Shown: positions 26,395 to 35,711, numbered from the stretch's first letter. The stretch is 64,000 nt of DNA from Pedobacter cryoconitis (GCF_003259615.1 NZ_QLLR01000030.1:1-64000), one strand, 5' to 3'. Program-made: numbers and translations. Notes: generated by a model not told the origin, from the sequence alone.

Positions 26395-27273
26395 TTATTT
26401 CCTGATAGCCGTATTGGGCTTATAAGCTGAATACCATTTTCCAAGTGCTGTCAGGTTGCCATTGGCATCTACTAGCGCAGAAGACCAAAGTCTTGCACTG
26501 GTTGGTGAACCTGAAAACCAGCTGTACCGCTGTACAAAATCCAGTGCTTCAAGCTGGGGTAGTAATCTTTGCATAAAAGCCAGTACCATTTCTGGTGTAT
26601 ATGGATTCTGAGCCATTGTAGTTGCATTATTTTCAACAGTGGCAAACTCAGTAATCCAGATCGGCTTTTTATACTTGTTATGCAGATCTTGTAAAACTTT
26701 GACAAACGCTACGTCATCTGTGCCTACGTACATATGTACACAAATAAAATCGACACGTTTATTCTGCGCAATTGCCTGGTCCAGGAAATCATACATCCAT
26801 TGCCTGGTTGGCCACGCTGTTGCAGGACTACCTAAAGGCAAACCTATAGCTTCTAGTTTAGGCCATGCAGCAAGCGCATCCTGTACAGACATATTTGACT
26901 GGTCGGCTAAATCAGGCTCGTTAAATCCAAGGATAAATTTTGCTTTTCCCTGTACGCCGAGCTGTTTAGCATAGGCAATATTGCTATCATTGACATTTGC
27001 TTTGCCCCAGAACATAGGTACAAATTCACAGTTTTGCGGGGCAGACTGCAACGGAAGATCTGTGCCCCAGGTATAATACCAATGGCTTTGCAGGTTGATA
27101 ACATTTCCCCACCACGTGCCATTCTGGTTGTTTACATTGAAATCTGCTCCCTTTTTACCAGTAGCGACGACCGTATTGCCCTGACTATCGGGCGCTGTAT
27201 TATTACTCTTACTACATCCAGCAGCTACTGCGCAAAAGAAAAGAAGCCCTATCTTGAATATTCTGATCATCAT
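26395..27273 (-). CDS. GH128-like glycosyl hydrolase lipoprotein (Asl1 catalytic core)
   Basis: This 292-residue protein has a lipoprotein signal (AVAAGC lipobox with Cys20) and the Glyco_hydro_cc/Asl1-like core assigned to GH128 endo-beta-1,3-glucanases. FILGFNEPDLADQ carries the acid/base Glu and WITEFATVEN the nucleophile Glu. AHMW-type loops and WYFTWGT-like segments (WYYTWGTDL) match the family. It would sit on the outer membrane or periplasmic face and cleave beta-glucan. The gene starts 9 bases after the stop of the secreted adenosine deaminase and converges with the PfpI gene. Confidence 0.83.
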   Translation of the reverse strand: MMIRIFKIGLLFFCAVAAGCSKSNNTAPDSQGNTVVATGKKGADFNVNNQNGTWWGNVINLQSHWYYTWGTDLPLQSAPQNCEFVPMFWGKANVNDSNIAYAKQLGVQGKAKFILGFNEPDLADQSNMSVQDALAAWPKLEAIGLPLGSPATAWPTRQWMYDFLDQAIAQNKRVDFICVHMYVGTDDVAFVKVLQDLHNKYKKPIWITEFATVENNATTMAQNPYTPEMVLAFMQRLLPQLEALDFVQRYSWFSGSPTSARLWSSALVDANGNLTALGKWYSAYKPNTAIRK

Positions 27274-27282
27274 CAGGTGAAA

Positions 27283-28728
27283 TTAGTGATTAATTTTATT
27301 GCTGTGCGGAGTATTTACGATGAGTTTTTCAAACGCCATAAAATCTCTGTCCAGCTTAGTCAGCAGTTGTTTTCTCACAGCCTGTTCCTTGATAAAGGAA
27401 TAATTTATACTGTTATAAACGATTCTTTTAATCTCCTCATAAGTAAATTCCGGGTACCTGCTGGCCAGTAATACATATTGATCCGTCAAATTGGTCCTCA
27501 GTACCCCCGCATCATCCGAACTGATTACAATAGGAACATTAAACTCTTTATAAAGTGTTACCGGGTGACGGTCACCTTTCACTTTCAAAATGAATTCATT
27601 ACTGAACAGGTTTATTTCTACAGCTATCCCCTTTTCTTTCATATAATTCATTAAGGCATAGCTATTTGCTTCATATGGCATATCTACACCATGTCCGATA
27701 CGCGAAGCACCGGCATCATAAACCGCAGCACCAATATGCCAGTTCAATTCTTCAGGCTTAACCAGGCCTAGCGTAAGTTCACCTGCATGCAGCGTATATT
27801 TAACTCCAGGATATTTTTTATGGCAGTACTTGAACATCTGCATATGTAACCAGTAGTCACGCATAGCTACTTCATTGTTTTCTGGAGAAAGGATGTTTAC
27901 ACCAACTATAAGCGGGTTTTTACTGGCCGCCTCAAAAGCTAACAACAACCGTTTGAAAACTTCACTCGCTTCCAGAATTCTTACAGTATAGGTCTGGTAA
28001 CGCATGATAAATGAATCATCATCGATGTGCAGTGAATTATGTAGTTTGTTAATCGTATTTTCACTGAAGTTATCCGCACAGGAAACGATATTTTTTTCCA
28101 TCAGCTTCCCATAAAGTGTATCCAGCAGTGCCTGAGTGTGTTTTTCATCTTTTTGCTGCAATACCGTGTGAAATTTCGGATCGAATTGTGCGCTCAGCTC
28201 CTCTATACGATCACACTTAACCGAGCCAAGCATAGTTTCTATATAGCTGACATGTTCTTTGACCGCCCTGTTTTTTATCTCCAGTAATCCGGAGTCAATA
28301 TCTTTTTCGCTTGCAATATCAAAAGCCGGAAAAGTTTCAAAGAATTGTTTATCAGAAGGAATACTGACATTATTATAGTCTTTAACAGACCATTTCTTTA
28401 AAAGCCTGAATTTATATTCATCCAATTGCCGGTCTTTTGCCAGCACGCTGAATCTGCTCCAGTCTTTATCCTCTGATGGTTTCTTTTCAGCAATCTGAAG
28501 TGTTTCCCGGTTGATGAAATAATCATTTTTAACTACGTAATTGATGAAGCTTTCTGCATAAACGGAGCCACTGTAATGGTGATGGAGATCGCCTCCTTTA
28601 GGCATTTGCGAAAAGAAAGCAGTAAGCTTGGCCGGGTTGTTCCTGATTTTTTCCAGATAGTTACTGACAGACTGCGCTTGGGCTTGAAATAAAAAGAGGG
28701 CAAAAAATAGGGTTAAATAGTTTCTCAT
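27283..28728 (-). CDS. Secreted adenosine deaminase family protein
   Basis: A 481-residue exported protein (signal peptide about 18 residues, ending QAQA) of the adenosine deaminase superfamily. Zinc and catalytic motifs are present: GGDLHHHYSGSVY, LHAGELT, RIGHGVDM and ISSDDAGVL. The long insert between the first two motifs resembles secreted ADGF/CECR1-type enzymes more than the cytosolic form. It should convert extracellular or periplasmic adenosine to inosine for nucleoside salvage. The GH128-like lipoprotein gene follows after 9 bases, so they are probably co-transcribed. Confidence 0.87.
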   Translation of the reverse strand: MRNYLTLFFALFLFQAQAQSVSNYLEKIRNNPAKLTAFFSQMPKGGDLHHHYSGSVYAESFINYVVKNDYFINRETLQIAEKKPSEDKDWSRFSVLAKDRQLDEYKFRLLKKWSVKDYNNVSIPSDKQFFETFPAFDIASEKDIDSGLLEIKNRAVKEHVSYIETMLGSVKCDRIEELSAQFDPKFHTVLQQKDEKHTQALLDTLYGKLMEKNIVSCADNFSENTINKLHNSLHIDDDSFIMRYQTYTVRILEASEVFKRLLLAFEAASKNPLIVGVNILSPENNEVAMRDYWLHMQMFKYCHKKYPGVKYTLHAGELTLGLVKPEELNWHIGAAVYDAGASRIGHGVDMPYEANSYALMNYMKEKGIAVEINLFSNEFILKVKGDRHPVTLYKEFNVPIVISSDDAGVLRTNLTDQYVLLASRYPEFTYEEIKRIVYNSINYSFIKEQAVRKQLLTKLDRDFMAFEKLIVNTPHSNKINH

Positions 28729-28780
28729 GAACTAGAATGGATCGTTATTAGATGAAGACGTAAAAATAATATTTATAAGT

Positions 28781-29290
28781 TTATAATTGTAAAGTATAAA
28801 TCAGCTCATCTGCGCTTACACCATCTGGCCAGCTGGCTTCTTTCGCAGCTACATATTTAAAACCAAACCGCTGATTTGCAGCTTTGGAAATTTCATTCCC
28901 AACCCGATGGGAAACTGTAATTGAGCTGCAATTTTTGAGTTTTGCCCAATCGATACGAGCCTGGTAAAATAACCTGGATAAACCCTGACCACGGTATGCT
29001 GACTTAATGAAAGAGGCAAATAAAACCGCTGTTGAGGGGTCGTCTTTTTTTAAGGTCACCGCAGTTAAACCGATTAATGAGCCCATATCATATAAAGCAA
29101 AAATGGCACGTGCATCATTTTCCAAAAAAGCTACCCAATCCTGCTGCTTATAGGCAGCTTCTTTCTGATAATTGCTCCCAAACATAGCAGGATTTGTTTG
29201 CAATGCTTCCAGCCTGATTGATTTATAGTCCTCCCATTTAGATGGAAGCAGACGGCGGAGGGAATAATTATCTTTGGAGTTATTTTTCAT
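28781..29290 (-). CDS. GNAT family N-acetyltransferase
   Basis: A 169-residue GCN5-related acetyltransferase. The acetyl-CoA pyrophosphate loop is SAYRGQGLSRLFYQA (about 113-127), preceded by strand TAVLFASFIK, and the end has the usual AANQRFGFKYV segment. The N-terminus RRLLPSKWEDYKSIRLEAL is typical of amino-group or small-molecule acetyltransferases. The substrate is unknown. It stands alone between short intergenic regions. Confidence 0.85.
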   Translation of the reverse strand: MKNNSKDNYSLRRLLPSKWEDYKSIRLEALQTNPAMFGSNYQKEAAYKQQDWVAFLENDARAIFALYDMGSLIGLTAVTLKKDDPSTAVLFASFIKSAYRGQGLSRLFYQARIDWAKLKNCSSITVSHRVGNEISKAANQRFGFKYVAAKEASWPDGVSADELIYTLQL

Positions 29291-29354
29291 GATTAAGATT
29301 TAACAGCTAACCAGCGTTAATAAATGGCAATATATATTTTCTGTAAACCAATTA

Positions 29355-30071
29355 TTATCTAAATTTAATTAAAATGAATATTGAGTTGTAAACTGCGTGA
29401 AATAAAACCGCGTAAATCAGCCCATAGCGCACCCTGATAAAAGAGAGAATTAATCCGCCTATAATATAGTTCGCCAGAACAATTGGGCTAAATAATAAAA
29501 GGTTTGGTGTGATCTTGTAATTAGTAAGATGCAGATAACCAAATATAAAGCTCGAAATAATTGTAAGCTTTCTACTATTGCTTTTGAATACGCGCATCAG
29601 GTTCAGGTCTATTTTCTTCAAACCGATAAATGAAAAGCAACCCATCACAACACCAATCAGTATTGTTAAAACACCTACTTTAATATACTGTGAGCCATCG
29701 GCTAAACCACTGTAGAAATAAAGTTTATAGCTCAATGCTGCCAGGATAGTACCAATTGCAATTGATAAGTTGGTTCTGCTGTAGACAAGCCAGATCCGAA
29801 ACATTAATTCCTCTATTAAGGGAGCAAACAAGCCTGCCAATAGTAAGGCCATACCGGGATTGGGAAATATTTTCGCCTCCATTACAGGAGCTGTCATTAC
29901 CCCCGCTTCTATGAATAAAGTAGAGATAAAAACTCCAAAAACAATCAACGCCAGCCAGTTGAAGATTAAAAGAACCAGACTGCCCACAACTTTATTCAGC
30001 ACTGTATCCGCCTGGAAAATTAGCTTTGAGGGGTATAAATAAAAAAATATAAAATATTTGACAGTCTGCAT
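29355..30071 (-). CDS. CPBP family intramembrane glutamic protease
   Basis: A 238-residue, mostly hydrophobic protein with about seven membrane helices. It has the three CPBP/Abi signatures: EExxxR as EELMFR, FxxxH as FGYLH and HxxxN as HAVYN. Members are Rce1-like intramembrane proteases, some tied to bacteriocin maturation or immunity. The start abuts the esterase stop exactly (30071/30072), so the two genes form a translation-linked unit, but no shared pathway is evident. Confidence 0.88.
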   Translation of the reverse strand: MQTVKYFIFFYLYPSKLIFQADTVLNKVVGSLVLLIFNWLALIVFGVFISTLFIEAGVMTAPVMEAKIFPNPGMALLLAGLFAPLIEELMFRIWLVYSRTNLSIAIGTILAALSYKLYFYSGLADGSQYIKVGVLTILIGVVMGCFSFIGLKKIDLNLMRVFKSNSRKLTIISSFIFGYLHLTNYKITPNLLLFSPIVLANYIIGGLILSFIRVRYGLIYAVLFHAVYNSIFILIKFR

Positions 30072-30770
30072 TTACCAGTTTGATCTTCTTTGCTTTAGCA
30101 TCCATTGGTATATTTTTGGATCTTCATACAAATATTGAATTCCATGACCTCCATTTTTTATAGTGGTAAATCTAATCTGGCTTTTAAGCCCTTTTAATTT
30201 CTTATAAATACGTTCAGTTTGCGCTATAGAAATCATATTGTCAGCAGTTCCATGAAAAGTCCAGATCGGTAAATGTTTAATTTTTGAAATATTAGCGGTG
30301 TCACTATCATTAATGCCGCCGCATAGGGGTATGATTGCTGCAAATTTATCCGGATAATCCATTGCAGCCTGCCATGTACCATAACCCCCTATGCTAATTC
30401 CTGTTACATAAATTCTATTGGAATCAATACGATATTTTGGAATCAACGCTATAGCTAAAGAGTCATACCATTTTTCCGAAGTCCATGTTTTACCTTCAGG
30501 ACATTGAGGCGAAACTATAATAAAATCAAAATCCTGACCTTTTGCAATAAGATTTGGCGGCCCGAAAGTCTTTAGTTTATTTAAATCAGTTCCCCTTTGA
30601 GAGCCACCTCCCAGGTAAATCATTAAAGGATAGGCTTTAGTGGTCGTCACGTAATCTTTGGGTAAATACAACAAATAGTTGTAATTAGCTTTCACTTTTT
30701 GTTCGTTTTGAGCGAACGCCGATAAATTCATTGCAATGATTAATATAAAAAGGTATAAATTTTTTATCAT
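30072..30770 (-). CDS. Exported alpha/beta hydrolase (esterase-like)
   Basis: A 232-residue protein with a signal peptide (ending LSAFAQN) and the alpha/beta hydrolase fold. The nucleophile elbow GISIGGYGTW holds the catalytic Ser, the acid lies around WTFHGTADN and the His in NGGHGIQYLY. PLMIYLGGGSQRGTD forms the oxyanion loop. The overall pattern matches the predicted-peptidase/polyhydroxybutyrate depolymerase-like esterases (DUF-type LpqC/dienelactone group). Substrate unknown. It is immediately followed by the CPBP protease gene. Confidence 0.85.
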   Translation of the reverse strand: MIKNLYLFILIIAMNLSAFAQNEQKVKANYNYLLYLPKDYVTTTKAYPLMIYLGGGSQRGTDLNKLKTFGPPNLIAKGQDFDFIIVSPQCPEGKTWTSEKWYDSLAIALIPKYRIDSNRIYVTGISIGGYGTWQAAMDYPDKFAAIIPLCGGINDSDTANISKIKHLPIWTFHGTADNMISIAQTERIYKKLKGLKSQIRFTTIKNGGHGIQYLYEDPKIYQWMLKQRRSNW

Positions 30771-30772
30771 TT

Positions 30773-30907
30773 TTATTTCTTAAGTAAGTCATGTGCCGCC
30801 CAGTGCATTTTATTCCGCACTGTTTGAAAGGACAAAACAGAAACTTCTGACTTTGAGTCATAGTCAATATTAAGCCAAACACATTCATCTTCTATACCAG
30901 TTTTCAT
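30773..30907 (-). CDS. Possible 44-residue hypothetical protein
   Basis: An ATG at 30907 opens a 44-residue frame (MKTGIEDECVWLNIDYDSK...) whose stop ends 2 bases before the esterase ATG. A TAnnTTTG-like element, TAAATTTG, lies about 25 bases upstream on the same strand. I do not recognise the protein. It could be a real small leader gene, or a decayed remnant. The rest of this 309-base gap, up to 31079, holds an ATG-less open frame at about 30954-31061 that looks protein-like (DTFGNLIAHDIFKDYKYL) but has no visible start. Confidence 0.25.
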   Translation of the reverse strand: MKTGIEDECVWLNIDYDSKSEVSVLSFQTVRNKMHWAAHDLLKK

Positions 30908-31079
30908 TCTTAGTTTTCCGCGTTCCCCAAATTTACATTAAATGTATTCATAATTATGCCTCGATTCCAGCCCTGTCAGGACCAGGGGAAGGACTTATGA
31001 GGTATTTATAGTCTTTAAAGATGTCATGAGCGATGAGGTTTCCAAAAGTGTCTATTGTGGCAGCTTTTTAAATTAAAAG

Positions 31080-31520
31080 CTATCCTTCTGCAAGTTCCTT
31101 CACCTTCTGCAGTGCTAAAGGCCAGGTTTCTTCCATATAGTCCACATATTTCTCGTTCATATCCATATCCACGCGCCACAACGTTTGATTACCATTCACG
31201 ACTGTAAGCGTGTAATTTTCCAACGCGTCCCCCCATTCTCCTCCCTGGTAGGTAGTCGGGTCTTCCACCCCATTCTTCACCTCGCCAAGATGATGAATGG
31301 ATAGAAACTTTCCAGGAATGCTCTCCACGATCTCGGAAACCATACCATTCCCCGAACCATCCCCAAAAATTGCTTTACTTCCTTTTTTCCAGTCTGTTTT
31401 CACCGTTGAGCCCGGAGCAAAAGGCGCAGTCCATAAATCGTACGTATCTTTTCCAATAATCACCTCCCATACTTTTTCAGGCAGGGCATTAATTGTAATA
31501 CTGAATTCCATCTTTTTCAT
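31080..31520 (-). CDS. SRPBCC/AHSA1 domain protein
   Basis: A 146-residue START-like (SRPBCC) domain protein. MEFSITINALPEKVWEVIIGKDTYDLWTAPFAPGS is the standard N-terminal pattern of the AHSA1/polyketide-cyclase group, and the C-terminal helix YMEETWPLALQKVKEL closes the hydrophobic cavity. Members bind small hydrophobic ligands or assist chaperones, and function cannot be assigned. No partner gene is adjacent. Confidence 0.85.
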   Translation of the reverse strand: MKKMEFSITINALPEKVWEVIIGKDTYDLWTAPFAPGSTVKTDWKKGSKAIFGDGSGNGMVSEIVESIPGKFLSIHHLGEVKNGVEDPTTYQGGEWGDALENYTLTVVNGNQTLWRVDMDMNEKYVDYMEETWPLALQKVKELAEG

Positions 31521-31637
31521 AGCTTACTTCTTTTCCTAAAGTTAACCACTCAGTTTAGTAGTTATAAGGGGCAACAACGCCATTATCAGGAGCAATTCGG
31601 GACAAAACTATACCTGCAAAAAAACTATATTCACAAT

Positions 31638-31670
31638 AAAGCCCAGCCTGCATGATGCTGGCAAGGCTTT
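31638..31670 (-). terminator. Imperfect hairpin after the DUF1349 gene
   Basis: AAAGCC and GGCTTT pair at the base, with an inner AGC/GCT pair, in the gap after the DUF1349 stop on the minus strand. The stem has mismatches, so it is only a probable terminator. Confidence 0.4.
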
Positions 31671-31694
31671 ATCCCTGAATACTAAAATTTCAGC

Positions 31695-32345
31695 TTAGTT
31701 TGCATTTTTCTTCAACCATTCCAATCTTCGCTGATCAGCTAATTGTTTGACCGAAAAACCTTCAAATTTAGCATTAAAGCCATTTCCATCCGGACTGGCC
31801 GCCATAAACCCAACCATTACAGGTTTATTATCCTGCAGATAAGCATTACGCAGCATCACATATGTTTTATCATCATAAGAATAAAATATCTCAACCGCAT
31901 CCAATCTTCTCACCGCTTTTATCCATACAAAATCAGGGGTCTTATCTAACGTGGTTACACTCCAATCACTCGTTTTATGCGTCACCACAGTACTCAGATT
32001 GTACTTTCCGTCTACAAATTCAATCCCTGCTTTGATATAATTTTCATGATCTGTACGCAACATTAACCCCATCTGATCGAAACGTGCTTTATAATTTCCG
32101 CTGATCTTTACTTTCGCTTCAAACTCTCCTCCATAAGTACTGTAATAGAATGGTGCATCGTCAACCGTAAAGCCGTAATGTGAAATTCTCCAATAATCAC
32201 TTTGAGGGGTTACCAGCATGGTCAGTGCATTGTTTTTAATTTCCCATTTTTGAGGTTCGTTAAACCACTGCATCTTTTCCAGGGTCTGCGCAAATCCTGT
32301 TTGCGCGATTAAGAACATCATGATACTTAAAATAATTTTCTTCAT
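31695..32345 (-). CDS. Exported DUF1349 (concanavalin-like) protein
   Basis: From the ATG at 32345 the protein is 216 residues with a signal peptide (MKKIILSIMMFLIAQTGFAQ). The core belongs to DUF1349, a concanavalin-like lectin/glucanase fold: YWRISHYGFTVDDAPFYY, FDQMGLMLRTDHENYIKAGIE and FVWIKAVRRLDAVEIFYSYDDKT. Such proteins are thought to bind or cleave sugars, but activity is not established. An ATG eight codons upstream (32369) lies outside the signal peptide and is less likely. Confidence 0.85.
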   Translation of the reverse strand: MKKIILSIMMFLIAQTGFAQTLEKMQWFNEPQKWEIKNNALTMLVTPQSDYWRISHYGFTVDDAPFYYSTYGGEFEAKVKISGNYKARFDQMGLMLRTDHENYIKAGIEFVDGKYNLSTVVTHKTSDWSVTTLDKTPDFVWIKAVRRLDAVEIFYSYDDKTYVMLRNAYLQDNKPVMVGFMAASPDGNGFNAKFEGFSVKQLADQRRLEWLKKNAN

Positions 32346-32439
32346 TTGTTGTTTTGAGTTAATAACCATACGTTATATTTACCTACAAATGTAAAATCCA
32401 GTGCACGGCTCTCCAATGCTGATTAATAACCATATTTAA

Positions 32440-33201
32440 ATGAATATTATCAATACCCTGAATGAAAAACTATTAAAACAACCTTTTGATCAAGAACACC
32501 ATAAACTGGGAAACCTTGCTCAATACCAGTATATGGCCTTCATGTACTCCCAAATAGAAAATTCTGTGGCTGTATTAAGTGATATGGAGGCTAATAAAAG
32601 TTATATCTATAATGGAAGAGCTGCGAAAGAACTGGGTTTTGATGAAAATGACACCTCCAAAGAGATCAATTCCATCTGGGAAGAAGATATTTTCAACAAG
32701 ATCCATCCAGATGACCTTGTTGAAAAACACTTGCTGGAGCTTCAGTTTTTCAACCTATTAAAGAATCTGCCCATTAACGAAAGATCTGATTACCAGGTGA
32801 AAAGCAAAATCCGGATGCGCAACAAAACCGGCAATTTCATTACTGCAGAGCATCGTATGTTTTATGTATGCAGCACGTTAAATGGCAGTCTGTGGTTAGC
32901 CCTTTGTCTTTATAATCTTTCTGATGAAGCAATGGCAGGAACAACAACTGGTGTGATTTTCAATTCTGCTACAGGCATTACGTTTAAACCAGATCAGCAA
33001 ACCTATACTAAGATACTATCTGTTCGCGAAAAAGAAATATTAAAGCTGATCCGAAAAGGTAAAATGAGTAAAGAACTTGCCGATTTATTATCTATCAGTG
33101 TCAATACAGTCAACAGGCACCGTCAGAATATATTAGAGAAATTAAGGGTCAGTAACTCTCTGGAAGCATGCCGCATCGCAGAAAGAATGAACCTGATCTG
33201 A
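32440..33201 (+). CDS. PAS-like/LuxR-type transcriptional regulator
   Basis: A 253-residue protein with a C-terminal GerE/LuxR helix-turn-helix (LSVREKEILKLIRKGKMSKELADLLSIS, then VNRHRQNILEKL) and an N-terminal PAS-like sensor half (HPDDLVEKHLLELQF, NFITAEHRMFYV). Paralogous architecture occurs at 41607. It probably senses a small ligand and activates a nearby gene. Its stop codon directly abuts the stop of the converging TonB receptor gene, with no intergenic base. Confidence 0.85.
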   Translation: MNIINTLNEKLLKQPFDQEHHKLGNLAQYQYMAFMYSQIENSVAVLSDMEANKSYIYNGRAAKELGFDENDTSKEINSIWEEDIFNKIHPDDLVEKHLLELQFFNLLKNLPINERSDYQVKSKIRMRNKTGNFITAEHRMFYVCSTLNGSLWLALCLYNLSDEAMAGTTTGVIFNSATGITFKPDQQTYTKILSVREKEILKLIRKGKMSKELADLLSISVNTVNRHRQNILEKLRVSNSLEACRIAERMNLI

Positions 33202-35589
33202 TTAATTCGCCCTTTTTCTCTCCTGCTCACTCGCTGTAGTTCGCTGACGTGCCGCAGCTACGCTTTTACCCAGTTTATAAGAAAGACTTACTGTAAATGT
33301 CCGTGTATCATTTTTCTGATAAATACCATTGTTCTGACCCTGATTATTGATTAAAATCCGGTATGGATTACTATAAAGCAAATCCGCGGCGCTAAATTTA
33401 AGGGTTCCCTGTTTATTGAATACCTGTTTACTGATACCCGTACTTAAATCATAAGTTTGAGCAACCCGCAATGTTCCTTGCTGTACCGCGCTATTATACC
33501 AGGCACTGACCTCCGCCTTCAACCCGCTGTTTTTATCAATTGTAAAGGCATGATCGGTTCTCAGGTAAAAATAAAACTGGCGGTAATTATAAGTATTTCC
33601 CGGCTGATCTGAGTTTTGTGTTCTGAAATATCCCTGGGCAGTGTTATTGATTTCCCACCAGGAAGCCGGATGATGAACAGAAGAAAGTTCTGTACCGAGA
33701 TCTTTGATACTTCCGATGTTTTGTTGCGTATCATAAAAGGTTTTATTTACATTATCCTGAACAGTCACATTACTCGCCAGGTCATCTATCTGTGTAAATA
33801 CCGCAGAGAAAGTATAATTCTGGTGTAAAGTATAACTCAGCTGGAAGCTATTGATAATAGCAGGCTTCAGAAATGGATTACCACTCCAGTAATTATATGG
33901 ACTTGAATAACTTTTTGCAGGATTGAGCTGCCTGTAATCCGGTCTGTCTATTCTTTTTGAATAGTTAAAACCAAACTCATTATTTTCTGAGGCTTTATAA
34001 GTCACGAATACAGTTGGAAATATCCGCAGATATTTATTGACATTGATAGAGTCCAGAGACTGTGATAAGCCCTTGGTTGACGTATATTCTGCACGCAATC
34101 CGCCTTTAAAATTCCAATGGCCAAAAGCTCCGTTTATATTGGTATAACCAGCAGCTGTATTTTCAGTATATTTAAACTGATCGCTCTTTGATGGATCAAG
34201 TACTGGGGCGGCCCCGGCAGTATTAAAAAAATCGAATTGGTTCTCACTCACGGTACTGGTGTATTTAAGGCCGGATTCCATCGACCATATTTTTCCCAGC
34301 TTATACGTATAATCCAGCTGCCCGGACCAGATGTTTATCTTTTGAGTGGCCGGGAAAGAAGTATGATAAGGCGCAGAAGCTAAACTTCCATCCGGCAAAT
34401 ACGTGAGGTTATTCAACTGCTGCGTGTTATTCCGGGTATAAGGTGCATAATCCAGATCTACATTCAGGCCCCTGCCAGAACTGTCCAGTTTTGCTTTATA
34501 ATTCAGGTTAAAACTGTATTGATTGGTCTGTCCTGCGCTATTGCTGCCAGTATTCAGTACAGAATCGGGGTTAACATGATAATTATTATAAATGTTAGTC
34601 ATGGCTTTACTGCTGCCGGTATTTGCAGAATTGTTCCCTGTAACCAGCACACCAATTACCTGGTTATCTGTCAGATTATAGTCTGCACCTGCGGTATAAT
34701 TATTCACTTTATTACCGGATATATTGATTTTGTTCATGTTCCAGTACGCATAAGAAGATGGTGTTTGAAAAATGGTATATTGCTCTAAATTACGCTGAAC
34801 ATCCCGGTCGCTATAGCTATAAGTACCAAAAATATTCAGCTTATTTTTACGGTAATTAAATAGGCCACCACCGGTAAACCTGTTTAACTGCCCACGGGTA
34901 TAACCGCCATTTAAACCTGCGTTAAATCCATCTGCTTTTATTTTCTTAGTGATAATATCAATTACAGCGCCCCCTTGCGCCTCATATTTGGAAGAAGGAT
35001 TGGGCATCACCTCTATCTTTGAAATCTGATCAGAAGGAATACTTTGCAGGTAAGCTGCAAGATCGTCCCCGGATAATCTTACTGGTTTACCATCCATATA
35101 AACTGTAACCCCTTTATTATTTGCTTTGACAGCCCCATCATTCGCCGTCTGTACACCCGGAGCCTTCCCTAAAGCATCCCATGCAGTTCCCCCACTGGCC
35201 ATAATGCTGTTTTCTACGTTAAAAACAACCCGGTCTATTTTTCGTTCGACCGTAGGTTTAGTAAAAGTAATTGCCACTTCTTTCAGCTGCTTGCTATCAC
35301 TCAGCATCATTAAGCTGAGACTATCTTTTGGTAAATTAAATGTACGTAATATTGATTTATAGCCTATCAATGAAACTGAAAGCTGATAAGGTGACTCATT
35401 CAGACCAGTCAGCGTAAATTTGCCCAGATCAGCCAATTGACTGCTGATTACTTGTCCATGCTGTGAAATTGTCAGGGTAGCCGCATCCAGTGGTTTACCC
35501 TGTTCATCCTTCACAATTCCGCTTAATTTCTGCTGAGCGGAAAGGTGAAAAGGAAGGAGCAATAATAAAATATAAAATATAGGTTTCAT
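33202..35589 (-). CDS. TonB-dependent receptor, OMP_b-brl_3 family
   Basis: A 795-residue outer-membrane protein. After a signal peptide (ending LSAQQ) comes a carboxypeptidase-regulatory-like domain (LSGIVKDEQGKPLDAATLTIS), a plug region (VERKIDRVVFNVENS, PSSKYEAQGGAVIDIITKK) and a long beta barrel ending LSYKLGKSVAAARQR. The family is typical of Bacteroidota and imports unknown ligands or large molecules. It is divergent from a two-component system across 122 bases containing AGTTAA repeats, so that system probably controls it. Confidence 0.88.
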   Translation of the reverse strand: MKPIFYILLLLLPFHLSAQQKLSGIVKDEQGKPLDAATLTISQHGQVISSQLADLGKFTLTGLNESPYQLSVSLIGYKSILRTFNLPKDSLSLMMLSDSKQLKEVAITFTKPTVERKIDRVVFNVENSIMASGGTAWDALGKAPGVQTANDGAVKANNKGVTVYMDGKPVRLSGDDLAAYLQSIPSDQISKIEVMPNPSSKYEAQGGAVIDIITKKIKADGFNAGLNGGYTRGQLNRFTGGGLFNYRKNKLNIFGTYSYSDRDVQRNLEQYTIFQTPSSYAYWNMNKINISGNKVNNYTAGADYNLTDNQVIGVLVTGNNSANTGSSKAMTNIYNNYHVNPDSVLNTGSNSAGQTNQYSFNLNYKAKLDSSGRGLNVDLDYAPYTRNNTQQLNNLTYLPDGSLASAPYHTSFPATQKINIWSGQLDYTYKLGKIWSMESGLKYTSTVSENQFDFFNTAGAAPVLDPSKSDQFKYTENTAAGYTNINGAFGHWNFKGGLRAEYTSTKGLSQSLDSINVNKYLRIFPTVFVTYKASENNEFGFNYSKRIDRPDYRQLNPAKSYSSPYNYWSGNPFLKPAIINSFQLSYTLHQNYTFSAVFTQIDDLASNVTVQDNVNKTFYDTQQNIGSIKDLGTELSSVHHPASWWEINNTAQGYFRTQNSDQPGNTYNYRQFYFYLRTDHAFTIDKNSGLKAEVSAWYNSAVQQGTLRVAQTYDLSTGISKQVFNKQGTLKFSAADLLYSNPYRILINNQGQNNGIYQKNDTRTFTVSLSYKLGKSVAAARQRTTASEQERKRAN

Positions 35590-35635
35590 CTGTTTAAATT
35601 ATATCACAAACCTACCCTGTTGCTTCCTAAACGGA

Positions 35636-35661
35636 AGTTAAGTTGAGTTAAATAGAGTTAA
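35636..35661. promoter_or_regulatory. Three AGTTAA direct repeats, candidate response-regulator site
   Basis: AGTTAA begins at 35636, 35646 and 35656, exactly one helical turn (10 bases) apart, with a further AGTTG at 35641. The site lies between the divergent TonB receptor and the histidine kinase/response regulator genes. OmpR-type regulators bind phased direct repeats of about this period. Confidence 0.45.
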
Positions 35662-35711
35662 ATCGTATCTTAATGGGATCGTAGCAGATAAATTATGAGG
35701 AACTTCACCCT

